From the NCBI GenBank assembly GCA_963920765.1, contig OY987242.1, forward strand, positions 25,320,002 to 25,384,001: DNA of 64,000 nucleotides, in the 5' to 3' direction. Position numbers and translations under genes: made by a program. Below are positions 10,891 through 21,381 of the stretch, piece after piece. Position 1 is the stretch's first letter. Each line of letters starts with the position of its first letter. Below the pieces are notes generated by a model, which saw only the letters and a program-made list of their open reading frames with translations, was not told the DNA's origin and did no database searches. The DNA comes from Ulota crispa. Its lineage: Eukaryota; Streptophyta; Bryopsida; Orthotrichales; Orthotrichaceae.

Positions 10891-12747
10891 ATGAGGGGCT
10901 TGGTCGATCGGCGTGCCATCGCTATATTGAGTAGATCTCGAGCGTCGGCTGCGTGCTTTCAGAGGCAGAGCTTCTCAGCAGCAGGGAGAGGGCGTGGACG
11001 AAGTGACATTGACGATGCTTCGATTCCTGAATTTGGAGCTGGCGGTGGTGGCGCTGTGAGCGATGGAGCATCGGGACAAGGGTTAGGGTTAGGGAGTTTT
11101 GGGATAGGTCGAGGACGAGGGAGGGGCAATGCGTTGCCAACAACGCCTCCTCCTGTTTCTGTCAAGCCACTCCCCGCTTTCAAGCCCTTCACATTGAGCC
11201 CCGTCGTGGTAGCAGCTGAGAAACCGGCTCCGTCACCGGAGGTTGAAAAGATTGATTTGGCAGACGTCCGTTTTGAGGATGCTGTGGACGAGAATGATGT
11301 CAAGCCCATTCAGTCTCCTCTTAGGGTTTCATCTGATGCTCTTCCGGAAGCTAGAAGCGGTGATCTCTCAACAGCCAGTAAAGATGATCTTTCAAAAGCC
11401 GGTGAAGGTGGTCTTTTGAAAGCTGGTGGAGGTGATGTTTCAAAAGCTGCTGGTGAAGGTGATCTTTTGAAAGCTGGTGGAGGTGATGTTTCAAAAGCTG
11501 GTGGAGGTGATGTTTCAAAAGCTGGTGGTGAAGGTGATCTTTTAAGAGCTGGTGGAGGTGATATTTCGGAAGCTGAGAGTGGAGAATCGAAAAGGTTGCT
11601 GTCTTTCAGGGGGCTGCTGAACATTGCACCTCCAGGGGGCGCATCGCCAGACGGTGCAATAAAGGTACCGTTCAATCCTTTCAATTTGCCAACAACACCG
11701 TCGCCGAGTGTGTTTGGAGGAGTTGCAGGTCGTGGAAGAGGAGCGCCTTTTCCTCAGGGAGAGGGACGGGGGCGAGGATCTGCAAGGCAGGCACGAGAAG
11801 CTCCGATCGGAGCAGACTCAACGAAAGCAGAGGAGACGACGACAGTGCACTTGCAACTCTCTCGAGAGGAGGCAAGGGCAAGAGCAATGGCGTTGTTGGC
11901 CAAGGGAGAGGAGCAACGATCACAAAGGAGAGCGTCTCCATCATCACCACCACCTCCCACTCCAGCAAGGCCACAGCTGTCGAGGGAAGAAGCAGCCGAG
12001 CGCGCTGTGGCAGTCATGAACGAGGGCGTGGAAAGGAATTTATCTCGGGACGAAGAACGGCGGCGACGGAGCGGTGCGGTTGATAGTTTCGCAGATGCCA
12101 CAACCATGGTCGCGGACAGGTTTCGGAGGAGGGCACCTCAGTCTGTGTCACAGCAGCCTCGAGGTCCTCAATCAACAAAAGACAGGGTCAAACGTCAACC
12201 TCGTTTCACTCAACGCCGAGACCAGGAAGAGCAGCCTCAAGTTCCACTAACGCTGCGAGAGATGACACGCGAGGATGAGCAGAGGCTCATCACATTAGAG
12301 GAGGAGGAACAGTTCAAGAGTTCGCTCCACTCCAAGTTTTTGGTGGATTTTGAGCCGGAGTACGCTATGGAATACTTCGGCATCAATCCTGACATCGATG
12401 AGTTACCTCAGAAGCCATTGCACGAGATCCTTGCTGAAGCAAAACCTTTTATGATGATCGAAGGAATGACGGACGAGCAGTGGGAGGGAGAAGTGCAGGA
12501 TGTGTTGGAAAAAGCGCCCCATTTGGAGAACCTCGTCAACGTGTATGCAGGACCCAGCCGCGTGACAGCAAGGGAACAGGTTTCAAAACTTCAGGCCGTT
12601 GCTGACACTATGCCTGCGCATGCTGCTCCCGAAATCAAAGATTTTATATCGCAAGCTATGCTTACCCTACAGAGCAATCCCGGCATTCGAATGAAGGAGA
12701 AAGAGCGGTTGATGAACAAATTTGTTTCAACCTTTTCCTCCTTCTGA
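10891..12747 (+). CDS. GRGRG-rich, probably mitochondrial protein
   Basis: This is a single-exon frame of 618 residues. The first ~40 residues are rich in Arg, Ser and Ala without acidic residues, like a mitochondrial presequence. GRGRG boxes lie near residues 32-36, 93-99, 281-285 and 294-298. Residues ~165-235 are a degenerate Gly/Lys/Asp repeat. Two LSREEA.(.)RA helices lie near 323 and 364. The C-terminal ~165 residues form the best-ordered part, with FGINPDIDELPQKPLHEILA and YAGPSRVTAREQ. From memory, this layout resembles a plant family annotated only as hydroxyproline-rich glycoprotein, with GRGRG boxes and a conserved NPDIDE/YAGP tail. The function is unknown to me. The ATG at 10891 is the first in frame after the leader. 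Confidence is high that it is a gene and low on its role. Confidence 0.8.
   Translation: MRGLVDRRAIAILSRSRASAACFQRQSFSAAGRGRGRSDIDDASIPEFGAGGGGAVSDGASGQGLGLGSFGIGRGRGRGNALPTTPPPVSVKPLPAFKPFTLSPVVVAAEKPAPSPEVEKIDLADVRFEDAVDENDVKPIQSPLRVSSDALPEARSGDLSTASKDDLSKAGEGGLLKAGGGDVSKAAGEGDLLKAGGGDVSKAGGGDVSKAGGEGDLLRAGGGDISEAESGESKRLLSFRGLLNIAPPGGASPDGAIKVPFNPFNLPTTPSPSVFGGVAGRGRGAPFPQGEGRGRGSARQAREAPIGADSTKAEETTTVHLQLSREEARARAMALLAKGEEQRSQRRASPSSPPPPTPARPQLSREEAAERAVAVMNEGVERNLSRDEERRRRSGAVDSFADATTMVADRFRRRAPQSVSQQPRGPQSTKDRVKRQPRFTQRRDQEEQPQVPLTLREMTREDEQRLITLEEEEQFKSSLHSKFLVDFEPEYAMEYFGINPDIDELPQKPLHEILAEAKPFMMIEGMTDEQWEGEVQDVLEKAPHLENLVNVYAGPSRVTAREQVSKLQAVADTMPAHAAPEIKDFISQAMLTLQSNPGIRMKEKERLMNKFVSTFSSF
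11392..11575 (+). repeat. In-frame coding minisatellite
   Basis: Units based on GCTGGTGGAGGTGATGTTTC and GGTGAAGGTGATCTTTTGA alternate inside the GRGRG gene. They encode repeats of the form KAGGGDVS and KAGGEGDLL. Units are in multiples of three bases, so copy-number changes keep the frame. Confidence 0.8.
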
Positions 12748-13758
12748 TGATCTTATGAGTACGTGATAGTCCACTTGGTCTTGGGGAAGTAGCGAGTGAA
12801 AGGATTTATGTACTTTTCCATCATGGTCAGGGGCGATGCGGATTGAAATTCAATTAATGTGTTTCAGACCTGTGCTTACTACCTGATGTTTGTGTTCTAC
12901 GTCGATTAGTTCCCTTGTGCTACATGGCCTTCTTTCTTTCGTACCTGTGCTCTACCTCCTGGACCGCCAAATTTGTTCTTAGTGACACATTCCAGATCAG
13001 CCAATGCTACGCTTTCTAAGTTTCCTGCTTCTAAATATATTACGAGTCTGCTGCCCAATCTTTGTCTGGCCATGTAGGTGATGACAGCGTGGGTGTCACG
13101 GGGACGCACAGGCAAATGTGCCAAAGGCGCATTTGAATGACTAGAATTAGCACGTATGATTCATATAACGATGACTTACTGGCAACGAGGAAGCCGACTT
13201 GCCAGAGCATTGTGTACTTGGGACACCATGGTCACACTACAGAGTGACACTTCGCACTTCCTGCACCGTGATCTGCAACTTTATTAGCAATTTGGGGCAC
13301 AAATTTAGTCTCTCATTTCCCATTGTCAAGTTTTGGTACCCGATTCTGAACTGACCTTCTGCAGCCCAGGCAGCTTTTCAATTGGCAGCTTCGACAACTC
13401 TTTTACAAACTGCAACAAACGCTTAACTAGGCTACTTTCCTAGGGTTTCCTTCTCAATACTCCTGCTTCGACAATGGCGACTCTTTGTTACATTTGAGTT
13501 CTTAGCACAATCAGCAGCGAATCTAGCAACTTGAGCTTATTATTACAAAATTTCGATTTGGGACATGGTCGTGGAACTAGAATTAAACTCACGTTGTATA
13601 GTACCAGAGCAAAACAGTCCAGCCTATAGGCGACACAAGCGAGGTAAGGACTAGGTCAAATTCCACTTCAAAATTTCCACCTGCTGCCCCCTCTATAGTT
13701 TCTCTCGTTTCAACACTAACAATAATCATCCAGGCGACCACGAGAGCTGTGGTAGAGA
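12748..13758. other. Intergenic and 3' region of the GRGRG gene
   Basis: No exons were recognised. The first few hundred bases after the stop are probably 3' UTR. The DNA stays less AT-rich than the repeat fields. Confidence 0.45.
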
Positions 13759-13764
13759 CACGTG
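13759..13764. promoter_or_regulatory. G-box core CACGTG upstream of PGK copy A
   Basis: ACACGTGG lies about 425 bp before the PGK-A start codon. G-boxes are common in light-regulated plant promoters, which would suit a Calvin-cycle gene. This is inference from a six-base motif. Confidence 0.3.
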
Positions 13765-14187
13765 GATGGCAAAATGGGCAGTCACCCAAAATCTACAGTT
13801 GACTGGTCCAAAAAGATCAGCTTCAAAGACTTCATTATATCCTCAGCAGCTGACCGTAAAAAGGCTAAAAAGCATTCCATCCACTACGTCCTATACACTT
13901 GGTTGTCTCTCCTTCTCCCGGGGTAAGACGATCCTTGTGGCACTCATCAGACCTTTTGCTATCACCATCGCCATCGCCATCTTCAAAGGCAGGATCTCGC
14001 AACACAGGGCTCAGCTTTGTCACCAGCACATTGCAGCAACCCTAATTGCTTGCATTGAACATTTCCGGTACTGTGGACGCTTAGTTAGGTTTTGGCAATG
14101 TGGATGATTGTCGATACATTTCAAGCTTTGCGATTTCTGTGAAGACGTGTGGGATTGACGACAGTGTTGTGTGTTGTAGTGAGCGCT

Positions 14188-17100
14188 ATGGAGACTCTTG
14201 CGATGGGCGCTGCTGTCGCGGCCGGTGGGTTATCCGCCGCGCAGAGTGTGCAAACATCGCGGACGGCATTCGTGGGCAAGAGCCTGCGAGTGTGCATGCC
14301 GAACTTGAGAATTGGGTCGCAGAGAACGCGCGGGGTGCGCATCATTGTGGCGGAGGCGTCGAAGACGGAGCAGCTGAGCAAGGCGGCACAGTTGCCGGAG
14401 GACGATGGCACCAGCGACGTGCAGAGGCCGGCGACGAAGGGAGCCGACGCGAAGATGTCGATCAAGGACGTGGACAAGGCGGACTTCAAGGGCAAGACGG
14501 TGTTCGTGAGGGCGGATTTGAACGTACCGCTGGACGACCAGCGGACCATCACGGACGACACGCGCATCCGCGCGTCGCTGCCGACCATCGAGTACCTGAC
14601 CAAGGCGGGCGCTAAAGTGGTGTTGGCGAGTCACTTGGGACGGCCGAAGAAGGGCCCCGAGGAGAAGTTCAGCCTCAAGCCTGTCGCAGGTATGGATCAT
14701 TGCTGTCACTATCTACTTCGATTAAGGTAGTGTGCTCATAAACCGTCCATCTAAGGGCTGAAACTGAATTTTGGGGAGGTGAAACTTCTTGAACTAATTT
14801 TCAGTAAATTTTCCTTGAAAGACAAGAAGAATTGACATCTAATCCAAGTTATTTCATATTTTTTGGAGCTTTGTGGAATTAGTTATGAAATTTTGAAGTG
14901 GAAAGGCCATAGGTCTCTAAAACTGCCCACCTCCTCAAATGTACATTACCTGTACATTGTTGAAAGGCTATGAAAACAATAAGTACCAAAAGAGTACATT
15001 TGGTGAAGTTAGCGGTTTTAGAGCCTGCGCGGTTTATGAGCAGACTACCTTACTTGATTTGCCCCGACGCGTGTGGGACCTAAGGTAGGAGGTTCTAAAA
15101 TGGTGCATGCTTTAAAACTGTGCACTTCCTCAAACGTACTCAGTTTGTACATGTTGTTTTTCATAGCCCAGGTGATGTACATTTGAGGAGGTGCACCACT
15201 TTAGAGCACCTATGGCCTTTCCACTTCAAAATTTCATAACTAAGTCCACAAAGTTCCAAAAACTATGAAGCATCTTGGGTTAGATGCCAATTCCTCTTAT
15301 CTTTCAAGAAAAATTTACTGAAAATTATTCAAGAAGTTTCACCTCCCCAAAATTCAGTTTCAGCCTTTAAATGCTCCGTTTTAGAACCTCCTACCTTAAG
15401 GAATGATGGTGAGATATTTAAGCAAGTGTACAAGGATTATGAGATTAGTTAGTAGGACTCGGGATTATGAACTGTGGGTTTTTGTGTACGAGATTGTCAT
15501 GAGCGCTGTATGGTAGAGGCTTTGTTTAAAATGGAGACGCCTTGCGAAGGGTTTGTATTTGTGTAATGACGGATAGGGTGTGCATGAAGCACAATTTGTG
15601 GGAAATAGAGTGTGGAATCGGGAATTTGGTACTTAAACATGAGGTTTTCGTGTCTTAGATTACAGCTAAAACCGCGAAACGAGTAGAAGTCGTGAATGTG
15701 ATCCTTGAAGTGGTAGTAGGAGCATGCATAGGCTGGTGGTGCAAGAGAGCAGGGTAGGATTGAACGACGATGATGTGTGATTAAACTCGGAGATTGTGTT
15801 GCGAATGCGCAGGGAGACTGTCGGAGTTGCTTGGGAAGACCGTGGAGCTTGCACCTGACTGCATTGGCGAGGAGGTGAAATCCAAGATCGCCGCATTGAA
15901 GGTCAGGTCCTTCTGATTTACGTTCTCCTTTGCTCGTTTGTGCACCGTTCCCTGCTATGTGAGTACGGAGTAGATGCCTGTTGAGAATAATCTGGTGTTG
16001 CGCTCACAATGGGGTGCTGCGGAAGTAATTCACGCGTGGTGGATAATGAGAGGTGAGCTTACAATGGGAGGGAGGGTTTGTGCGGCTGGGGTGGCAGGGA
16101 GGAGAGGTGCTGCTGTTGGAGAACGTGCGGTTCTACAAGGAGGAGGAGAAGAACGACATCGAGTTCTCGAAGAAGTTGTCGGAGAATATCGACTTCTTCG
16201 TGCTGGACGCCTTCGGCACGGCGCACAGAGCGCACGCGTCGACTGCGGGAATCGCCGATTACGTGACGTCGCGGCTGGCGGGTCTGTTGCTGGAGAAGGA
16301 GCTGGAGTACCTGGGGGGAGTGGTGAAGAACCCGACGAAGCCTTTCGTGGCCATTGTGAGCAATCCTGGCATTGCGCTTGAGCGTAGCGTCCTGTACGTA
16401 GTTGTCGCGGTGGATAGAGCCGTGTGAGTGGGCGGGGGTTGCTGGTCAAGTCCTGGCGATAGAGTTGTGGCGGTTGTCTCTAAGGGCGGGGTGTGTGGTG
16501 GCAGGTGGGAGGGAGCAAGATATCGTCGAAGATCACGGTGATCGAGTCGCTGATGAACGTGTGCGACAAGGTGATATTGGGAGGCGGCATGATCTTCACG
16601 TTCTTCAAGGCGGACGGGAAGAGCGTGGGGTCGTCGCTGGTGGAGGAGGACAAGATCGAGCTGGCGAAGAGCCTGGTGAAGCTGGCGAAGGAGAAGGGCG
16701 TGGAGCTGATCTTGCCGGTGGACGTGCTGGCGGCGGACAAGTTCGCGCCGGACGCGAACGTGCAGACGTGCAGCTCGTCGGAGATCCCTGACGGTGAGGA
16801 CATGGACAGTGGGGCGGTGTGGGTTGTGGGGGGAAGTGAGGACGCGATGGGCGTGACGGCCGCGTCGGGATGGTTGGAGGCATGTGTGCCTGCGTCAGGG
16901 ACGGGATGCAGCTGAATGCGCGTGTATGCAAATGGGGGTAACTTGTATGGACGTGAGGTTTGAAAGGCGGAGTTGGTGAGAGATGTGGAGAGGTGGTGGA
17001 GTGACGGTGGGGGTATGCGGTGTGGGTGCAGGATGGATGGGACTGGACATCGGGCCGGATGCGATCAAGCAGTTCGAGGGGGCGTTGAAGGACGCGAAGG

Positions 17101-17811
17101 TAAGAATGGTCGTCGGTTAGGCAAGCTGTGTGGTTGAAGTGGTTTGTGTGACTTTGTGTGCATTCATGAAAAGTGGGATCATGGAACATGGGGCTGAGGC
17201 CGGGTCCACACAGGTCAAAACAGCCGGTTTCAAAACGGATGAAGAAATAACTTGTATTTCTGGAAAACTAGGAGACAATCACTTTTCCAAGGTTTTCTCT
17301 ATGGTTTCATCTATTGTTTTGCTATAGATTTCCTCTCCAGCAGTAGCAGGAGGCTGGAGACGCCGGATTTTGAACACACAAAACCGCCAGTTTTGAACAG
17401 ACCAGAAAAGTGGGCGTAAAAATTCAAATAATCTACGTTTATGCAAGAAGCGAATGTCGCCACCTGAAACACCGGTTTATACTGGTGTGGCCTGGGCTTG
17501 ATGTGATGTGATGTGATGGAACGACTGGGGTGGTGGTGCAGACGGTGCTGTGGAACGGGCCGATGGGGGTGTTCGAGTTCGACAAGTTCTCGAAGGGGAC
17601 GTACTCGGTGGCGGAGACGCTGGCGCAGCTGACGAAGGATGGCGCGGTCACGGTAGTGGGCGGAGGCGACTCGGTGGCGGCGGTGGAGAAGGCGGGTCTG
17701 GCGGATCAGATGAGCCACGTGTCGACGGGCGGAGGGGCGAGCTTGGAGCTGTTGGAAGGAAAAGTGCTGCCGGGAGTGGCGGCTCTGGACGACGTGCGCA
17801 TCCACGCGTAG
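14188..17811 (+). CDS. PGK: Chloroplast phosphoglycerate kinase, copy A
   Basis: The enzyme converts 3-phosphoglycerate and ATP to 1,3-bisphosphoglycerate in the Calvin cycle. Six exons: 14188-14689, 15813-15901, 16098-16355, 16505-16793, 17032-17099, 17542-17811; all introns are GT-AG and the joined frame is open for 491 residues. The first ~70 residues are rich in Ala, Ser and Arg, like a plastid transit peptide. PGK signatures follow in order: [97 protein letters not shown] and the nucleotide-binding [16 protein letters not shown] 14188 is the first in frame. Introns 1 and 5 carry insertions absent from copy B. Exon 2 through mid-intron 4 looks identical to copy B. Both copies appear functional. 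Confidence 0.96.
14725..15050. mobile_element. TA-flanked MITE in PGK-A intron 1 (first)
   Basis: The 326-bp element has ends AGGTAGTGTGCTCATAAACC and its inverted match, and a TA duplication at 14723-14724 and 15051-15052. The homologous intron of copy B reads cgatTActtg without it, an exact empty site. It belongs to one family with 15083-15396, 37834-38160 and 29516-30784. By target duplication it is Tc1/mariner-like. It has no transposase. Confidence 0.9.
15083..15396. mobile_element. TA-flanked MITE in PGK-A intron 1 (second)
   Basis: The 314-bp element has ends AGGTAGGAGGTTCTAAAATG and the inverted match, with TA at 15081-15082 and 15397-15398. It lies only 32 bp from the first MITE and in opposite orientation: its right half matches the inverted left half of the first. 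Copy B has the empty site (gagcTAaggaagg). The two elements explain nearly all of the 654-bp length difference between the first introns. Confidence 0.9.
15544..16936 (+). other. Identity tract shared with PGK copy B
   Basis: The stretch starts in intron 1 and ends in intron 4. It matches 50652-52044 (inverted) in length exactly (1393 bp) and in every stretch I compared, including introns 2 and 3. Outside it, substitutions and indels appear at once on both sides. It is best explained as a gene-conversion tract. Confidence 0.8.
17196..17493. mobile_element. Insertion with inverted ends in PGK-A intron 5
   Basis: Intron 5 is 442 bp here and 148 bp in copy B. The extra ~295 bp has inverted ends: AGGCC...CACACAGG on the left, CTGGTGTGGCCT on the right. 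GGGCT flanks both sides as a possible 5-bp target duplication. The internal arms CAAAACAGCCGGTTTC and AAAACCGCCAGTTTTG are also inverted. The superfamily is not assigned. Confidence 0.6.
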
Positions 17812-17883
17812 ACAGACGTGTAGGGTCGGACGAGGACAGGAGCAGTTTTTTTATCGACACAAGTTTTGTAAACACATTTTTCT

Positions 17884-18849
17884 GCGAAATCCTATACGGC
17901 CTTCTGATGTACACTCAGTCCCATGCGCACGAGGATTCATGGGCGATCAGATTTGGTACTGTGAACTACCTTTTTTTTGCTCACGTGGTTATTTTTGCTT
18001 GTGAATTTGTACATTTGCATCGTTAGTTACGCCCTAACCGTACCTGTGTGGGATCTAGCATCACTTGTTTGGTAATGTTGAGTGTGTGGTTAGTTTAGCA
18101 GGATTCGAATGCTATGTTGAGAGAAGTGGGAAATTTATGTAAGCCTTGGAATTTGGAGATAAGAAGGAGCTGCCTTGGCTGATGTCTCAAAATGAAGGTG
18201 ACGACCTGGACTGGTCATAGGCTTCCAGTGTGGCCTTGAGGAAAAGCAATGGTTAGTATGATGTTAAGTCTGTAACTGGTTTTTGATGTGCTTCATAATT
18301 CTCTGCTGTAATGCAATAAGCCGTTGGGATTGGACAAGGCTTTGGATTGATTTACTTTGTAGTTTTCAAGTATTTTGGATTGAATGTCGGCAGATAGTTT
18401 AACTAGGTGCTTGGGGAAGTACTTGAATCTCTTTATGTACATGGGTTCAAGTGCTTAAATCAATTTACAATGTAAAGAAAGACCTCGGTGAGCGCTTTCC
18501 ATTAGTTTAAATGTCTGAAAGCATATTCTGATTAGATACTACACCTTCTTGCACTACCACATGAGTTATAAATCCTATGAACTCAAGAGCTTCATCGAAT
18601 CGTTGACGTACCTGAACTGCTAGTCTGAAGGATGATGTTACCCTTCGTAAGGCCGTGCCCCACCGTTTAATTATTAGGTAACCACAAAACAGAAATCGTC
18701 TTTATAAGCTTTGTAGTAGAAATGATCTTTTGACAGTGCAACTGCTTATGGAGGAAGTAGTACGGGATTACGTAAATCTTGAAAGCTCAATAAATTAGTT
18801 GAGTGTTTTCATGTGTTTTCAAGGGTGAGGCTGGATGTGAGAAGTATTA
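17884..18849. other. Intergenic region after PGK copy A
   Basis: Homology with copy B ends at about 17883. No gene was recognised beyond that point. Confidence 0.5.
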
Positions 18850-19585
18850 GAGCATCCTCGGCGTTGCACTTCAGACTTGGGGTGCCATGCAATACTTCAA
18901 GTCCTTGGAGGACGTGGAAGGTAGTGGTTACAAGCTTGACCTTCAACGTTGCTCATCAAAAGAGCACTTTGAGGCTTGGATAGACTTGGTTATGAGTGCT
19001 AGTGGGGTTGTAGGTGTGAGGCGGACCATTGAACATGATCCAAGGTCATTGATTTAGGATATGTTCATACTTGGATGTATGTTCACACTTGGGTGTTAAG
19101 AGTGGTAGTATTGAAGGAAAACTAGATGCATTTGGACTCACTTTTAGATTGCAATCATATTGTTAATACCCCTAATATCAAGTGTGAACATACCTTTATT
19201 TTGTTTAGTAGGTTAGATTTTGCACTTTTTGCAATCTAGCTCCTTTGCTTCTTGCAATTTGGCTTGGAACTTTTGCTTTGTGCAATTGACCTTGGAATTT
19301 GCACTCCTTGTGAACCAAGTCAAACCACTATTGCTTGTGAACCATGTTGAATTCCTTGCCTCTAATTCCACCTTGCCATCTAAGTGGATCAACTTACAAA
19401 GTAGATGCAATATCCAAACACAATTGGAACTTGGAGAGGGTACTTGAACTAGACGTTTTGGACAATGTGCTTGACAAGGCCTCTCATAAATTTCCAAATA
19501 GCATGCCTTGTTGTACATCCTTTGGAAGATTGATTGACCTAGGGCTCAATAGTTGCATGTTTGGAGTGTAGTGTTGGAGATGCTC
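18850..19585. mobile_element. Tourist/Harbinger-like MITE
   Basis: The 736-bp element begins GAGCATCC and ends GGAGATGCTC, with TTA at 18847-18849 and 19586-19588. A GAGCATCTCC-type terminus with a TWA duplication is typical of PIF/Harbinger-derived elements in plants. Inside, 19070-19195 holds a smaller inverted pair (GTATGTTCACACTTG against CAAGTGTGAACATACC). No transposase was seen. Confidence 0.7.
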
Positions 19586-19588
19586 TTA

Positions 19589-21381
19589 TTTTGGTGCTTT
19601 TATGTTCACCTTGTGCATGTCAAAAAAATGAAAAGAAAAAGCAAGAATGCTAATTTTAGTTATGTATTTGTCTTTTCTAGAATTGAGTGATGCTAGCTAC
19701 AAAATAGTTTTTGGAACTATAAAAGGTTCATTTCTATGTCAAAACCTACCATTGACAAATACCTTTATATTTGTCCCATTTCTAAAACCCTACAAGGTAT
19801 CTTTGTAATTTCCAATAAATCAAGGACACCCATCAAAATATCCCAAGATACTAGGATATCTATCAAATTTTTCCAATAATAATAACATATTTTGATTATA
19901 ATATAAAACACCATGTGCAACAAATACTCTCTTTGAGGTAATGCACTACAAACAAATTTGTATGATGTGAGTTTTTTAGTAGACATAGAGCTTGCCTCCA
20001 TCTCTTCTCCTATCCCCTCTTTTCCTTCACAATTTGTAAATGGAAAAGCTCCATTTGTTTTACTTCAACACCTGAGCGCCTAAGCCGTTTTCACCAAAAT
20101 CAAGTTTTTGGAGACCGACCACGTTGATGCATTGTATCTTGGTCAATCAGATGATCCACAGAAAGTGATCATTGAAAGTAGTGGAGCACCTACTTAGAAA
20201 ATGGCTTGCAAATTTTGGGAACAATTCACCATGGGAGATGGGAGATTATAACATTTGATCAAACATGTGATGACAAAACCTCATTTTTTGGTAGGTAATT
20301 ACTATTTGATGATTTTTACAAAATTCTATAAAACTTGGATTCATCTGAAATTTTGTTAGTAAGATTAGGTGTGAACACACACACTTGTAAATTATTGAAG
20401 ATTGCACTTCTTTTTATGTCAAGTTTTAGGGCTTCAAATAGCTATTGCACAAAAAACAATGACCGGCACAGTCTCTGACGGTTGCCATAATAAGGATCTA
20501 GAACATGCTTGAACCTTGCCAACAACTTTTCCGCTACCACAAAGCTTATACGAGGAAGCTTGCAAGGGATATTGACCGGTTGTAGCCTGTAAAACGTTGC
20601 TTGCTAGCATGCCCCATACGGTGCCACCACTCCCCATATGGTGTTTTCATCCAATCAAATCTCTTGTAGCACTTGTACAACATTTGACTTTCCTTGTCAT
20701 TACTCCATTGGCATGGATAACTTGAATGCCTTCATAATTGTAGTGTAAAGTAAGGCCAAAAAATCAGATCTAGTCCCTCAAAACAGGGCTTGAAAATCGT
20801 AGGAGGCGATATCTGGACTTGGGGTGCTTAGGAGCTAAGAAAAAATTACAGTTTTGGGCAATGGCACAATCAGGGTATCTCCAAAAAGACCAGCTGGAGT
20901 GTCCGGAAAGGATCCTAAACCCTTCACAATGACCCCTTTATTTGTCTACACAACAGGAATTCTTAACATTTTGGCAGTTTTGATCTTCCATTCACCTAGA
21001 AACACATATATGTGCATGCTTCTGCAACTTGAACAATAAAATTGCAAATTTTTGATGTTCCATGCTGTGTGTGAAAAACTCAAACTAAATTTTTTTTAAT
21101 AATCCATAGCTATGAACTTTAGTAAATTATGGGCTAACACACTTTGAAATTATGGACCATATATGTTTGTACAACTATTATCTCATTTTCCAATCCAAAT
21201 GAGTTCTTGCCTGCATTTTGCTAAGACAAGTAAAATTTGGAATTTTCTTACAAAAAGACTCATCTGGATACAATAACATTTTGCTTTTCTTTGAACTTTT
21301 TTTTTCTCTACTAATTTTATACAAGTATAAGTATGCTATTCTCAAAAAGTCAATCACACAACATTATCCATTAGGGCTTAA
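19589..21381. other. Gene-free stretch
   Basis: No exons were recognised. The TTAA at 21378-21381 at its end is the target duplication of the next element. Confidence 0.5.

Noticed and set aside
10706..10894. Upstream ORF overlapping the GRGRG start codon
   Set aside because: The frame has no ATG; it opens only if TTG is taken as a start.
14121..14709. Long antisense frames over PGK exon 1, and similar frames over the other GC-rich exons
   Set aside because: GC-rich codon use leaves few stops in other frames; none has a plausible protein, and the sense frame is clearly PGK.
16480..17189. Pro/Arg/Ser-rich antisense frames shared by both PGK loci (50546-51108)
   Set aside because: Their identity between the loci follows from the DNA-level identity tract and not from protein conservation.
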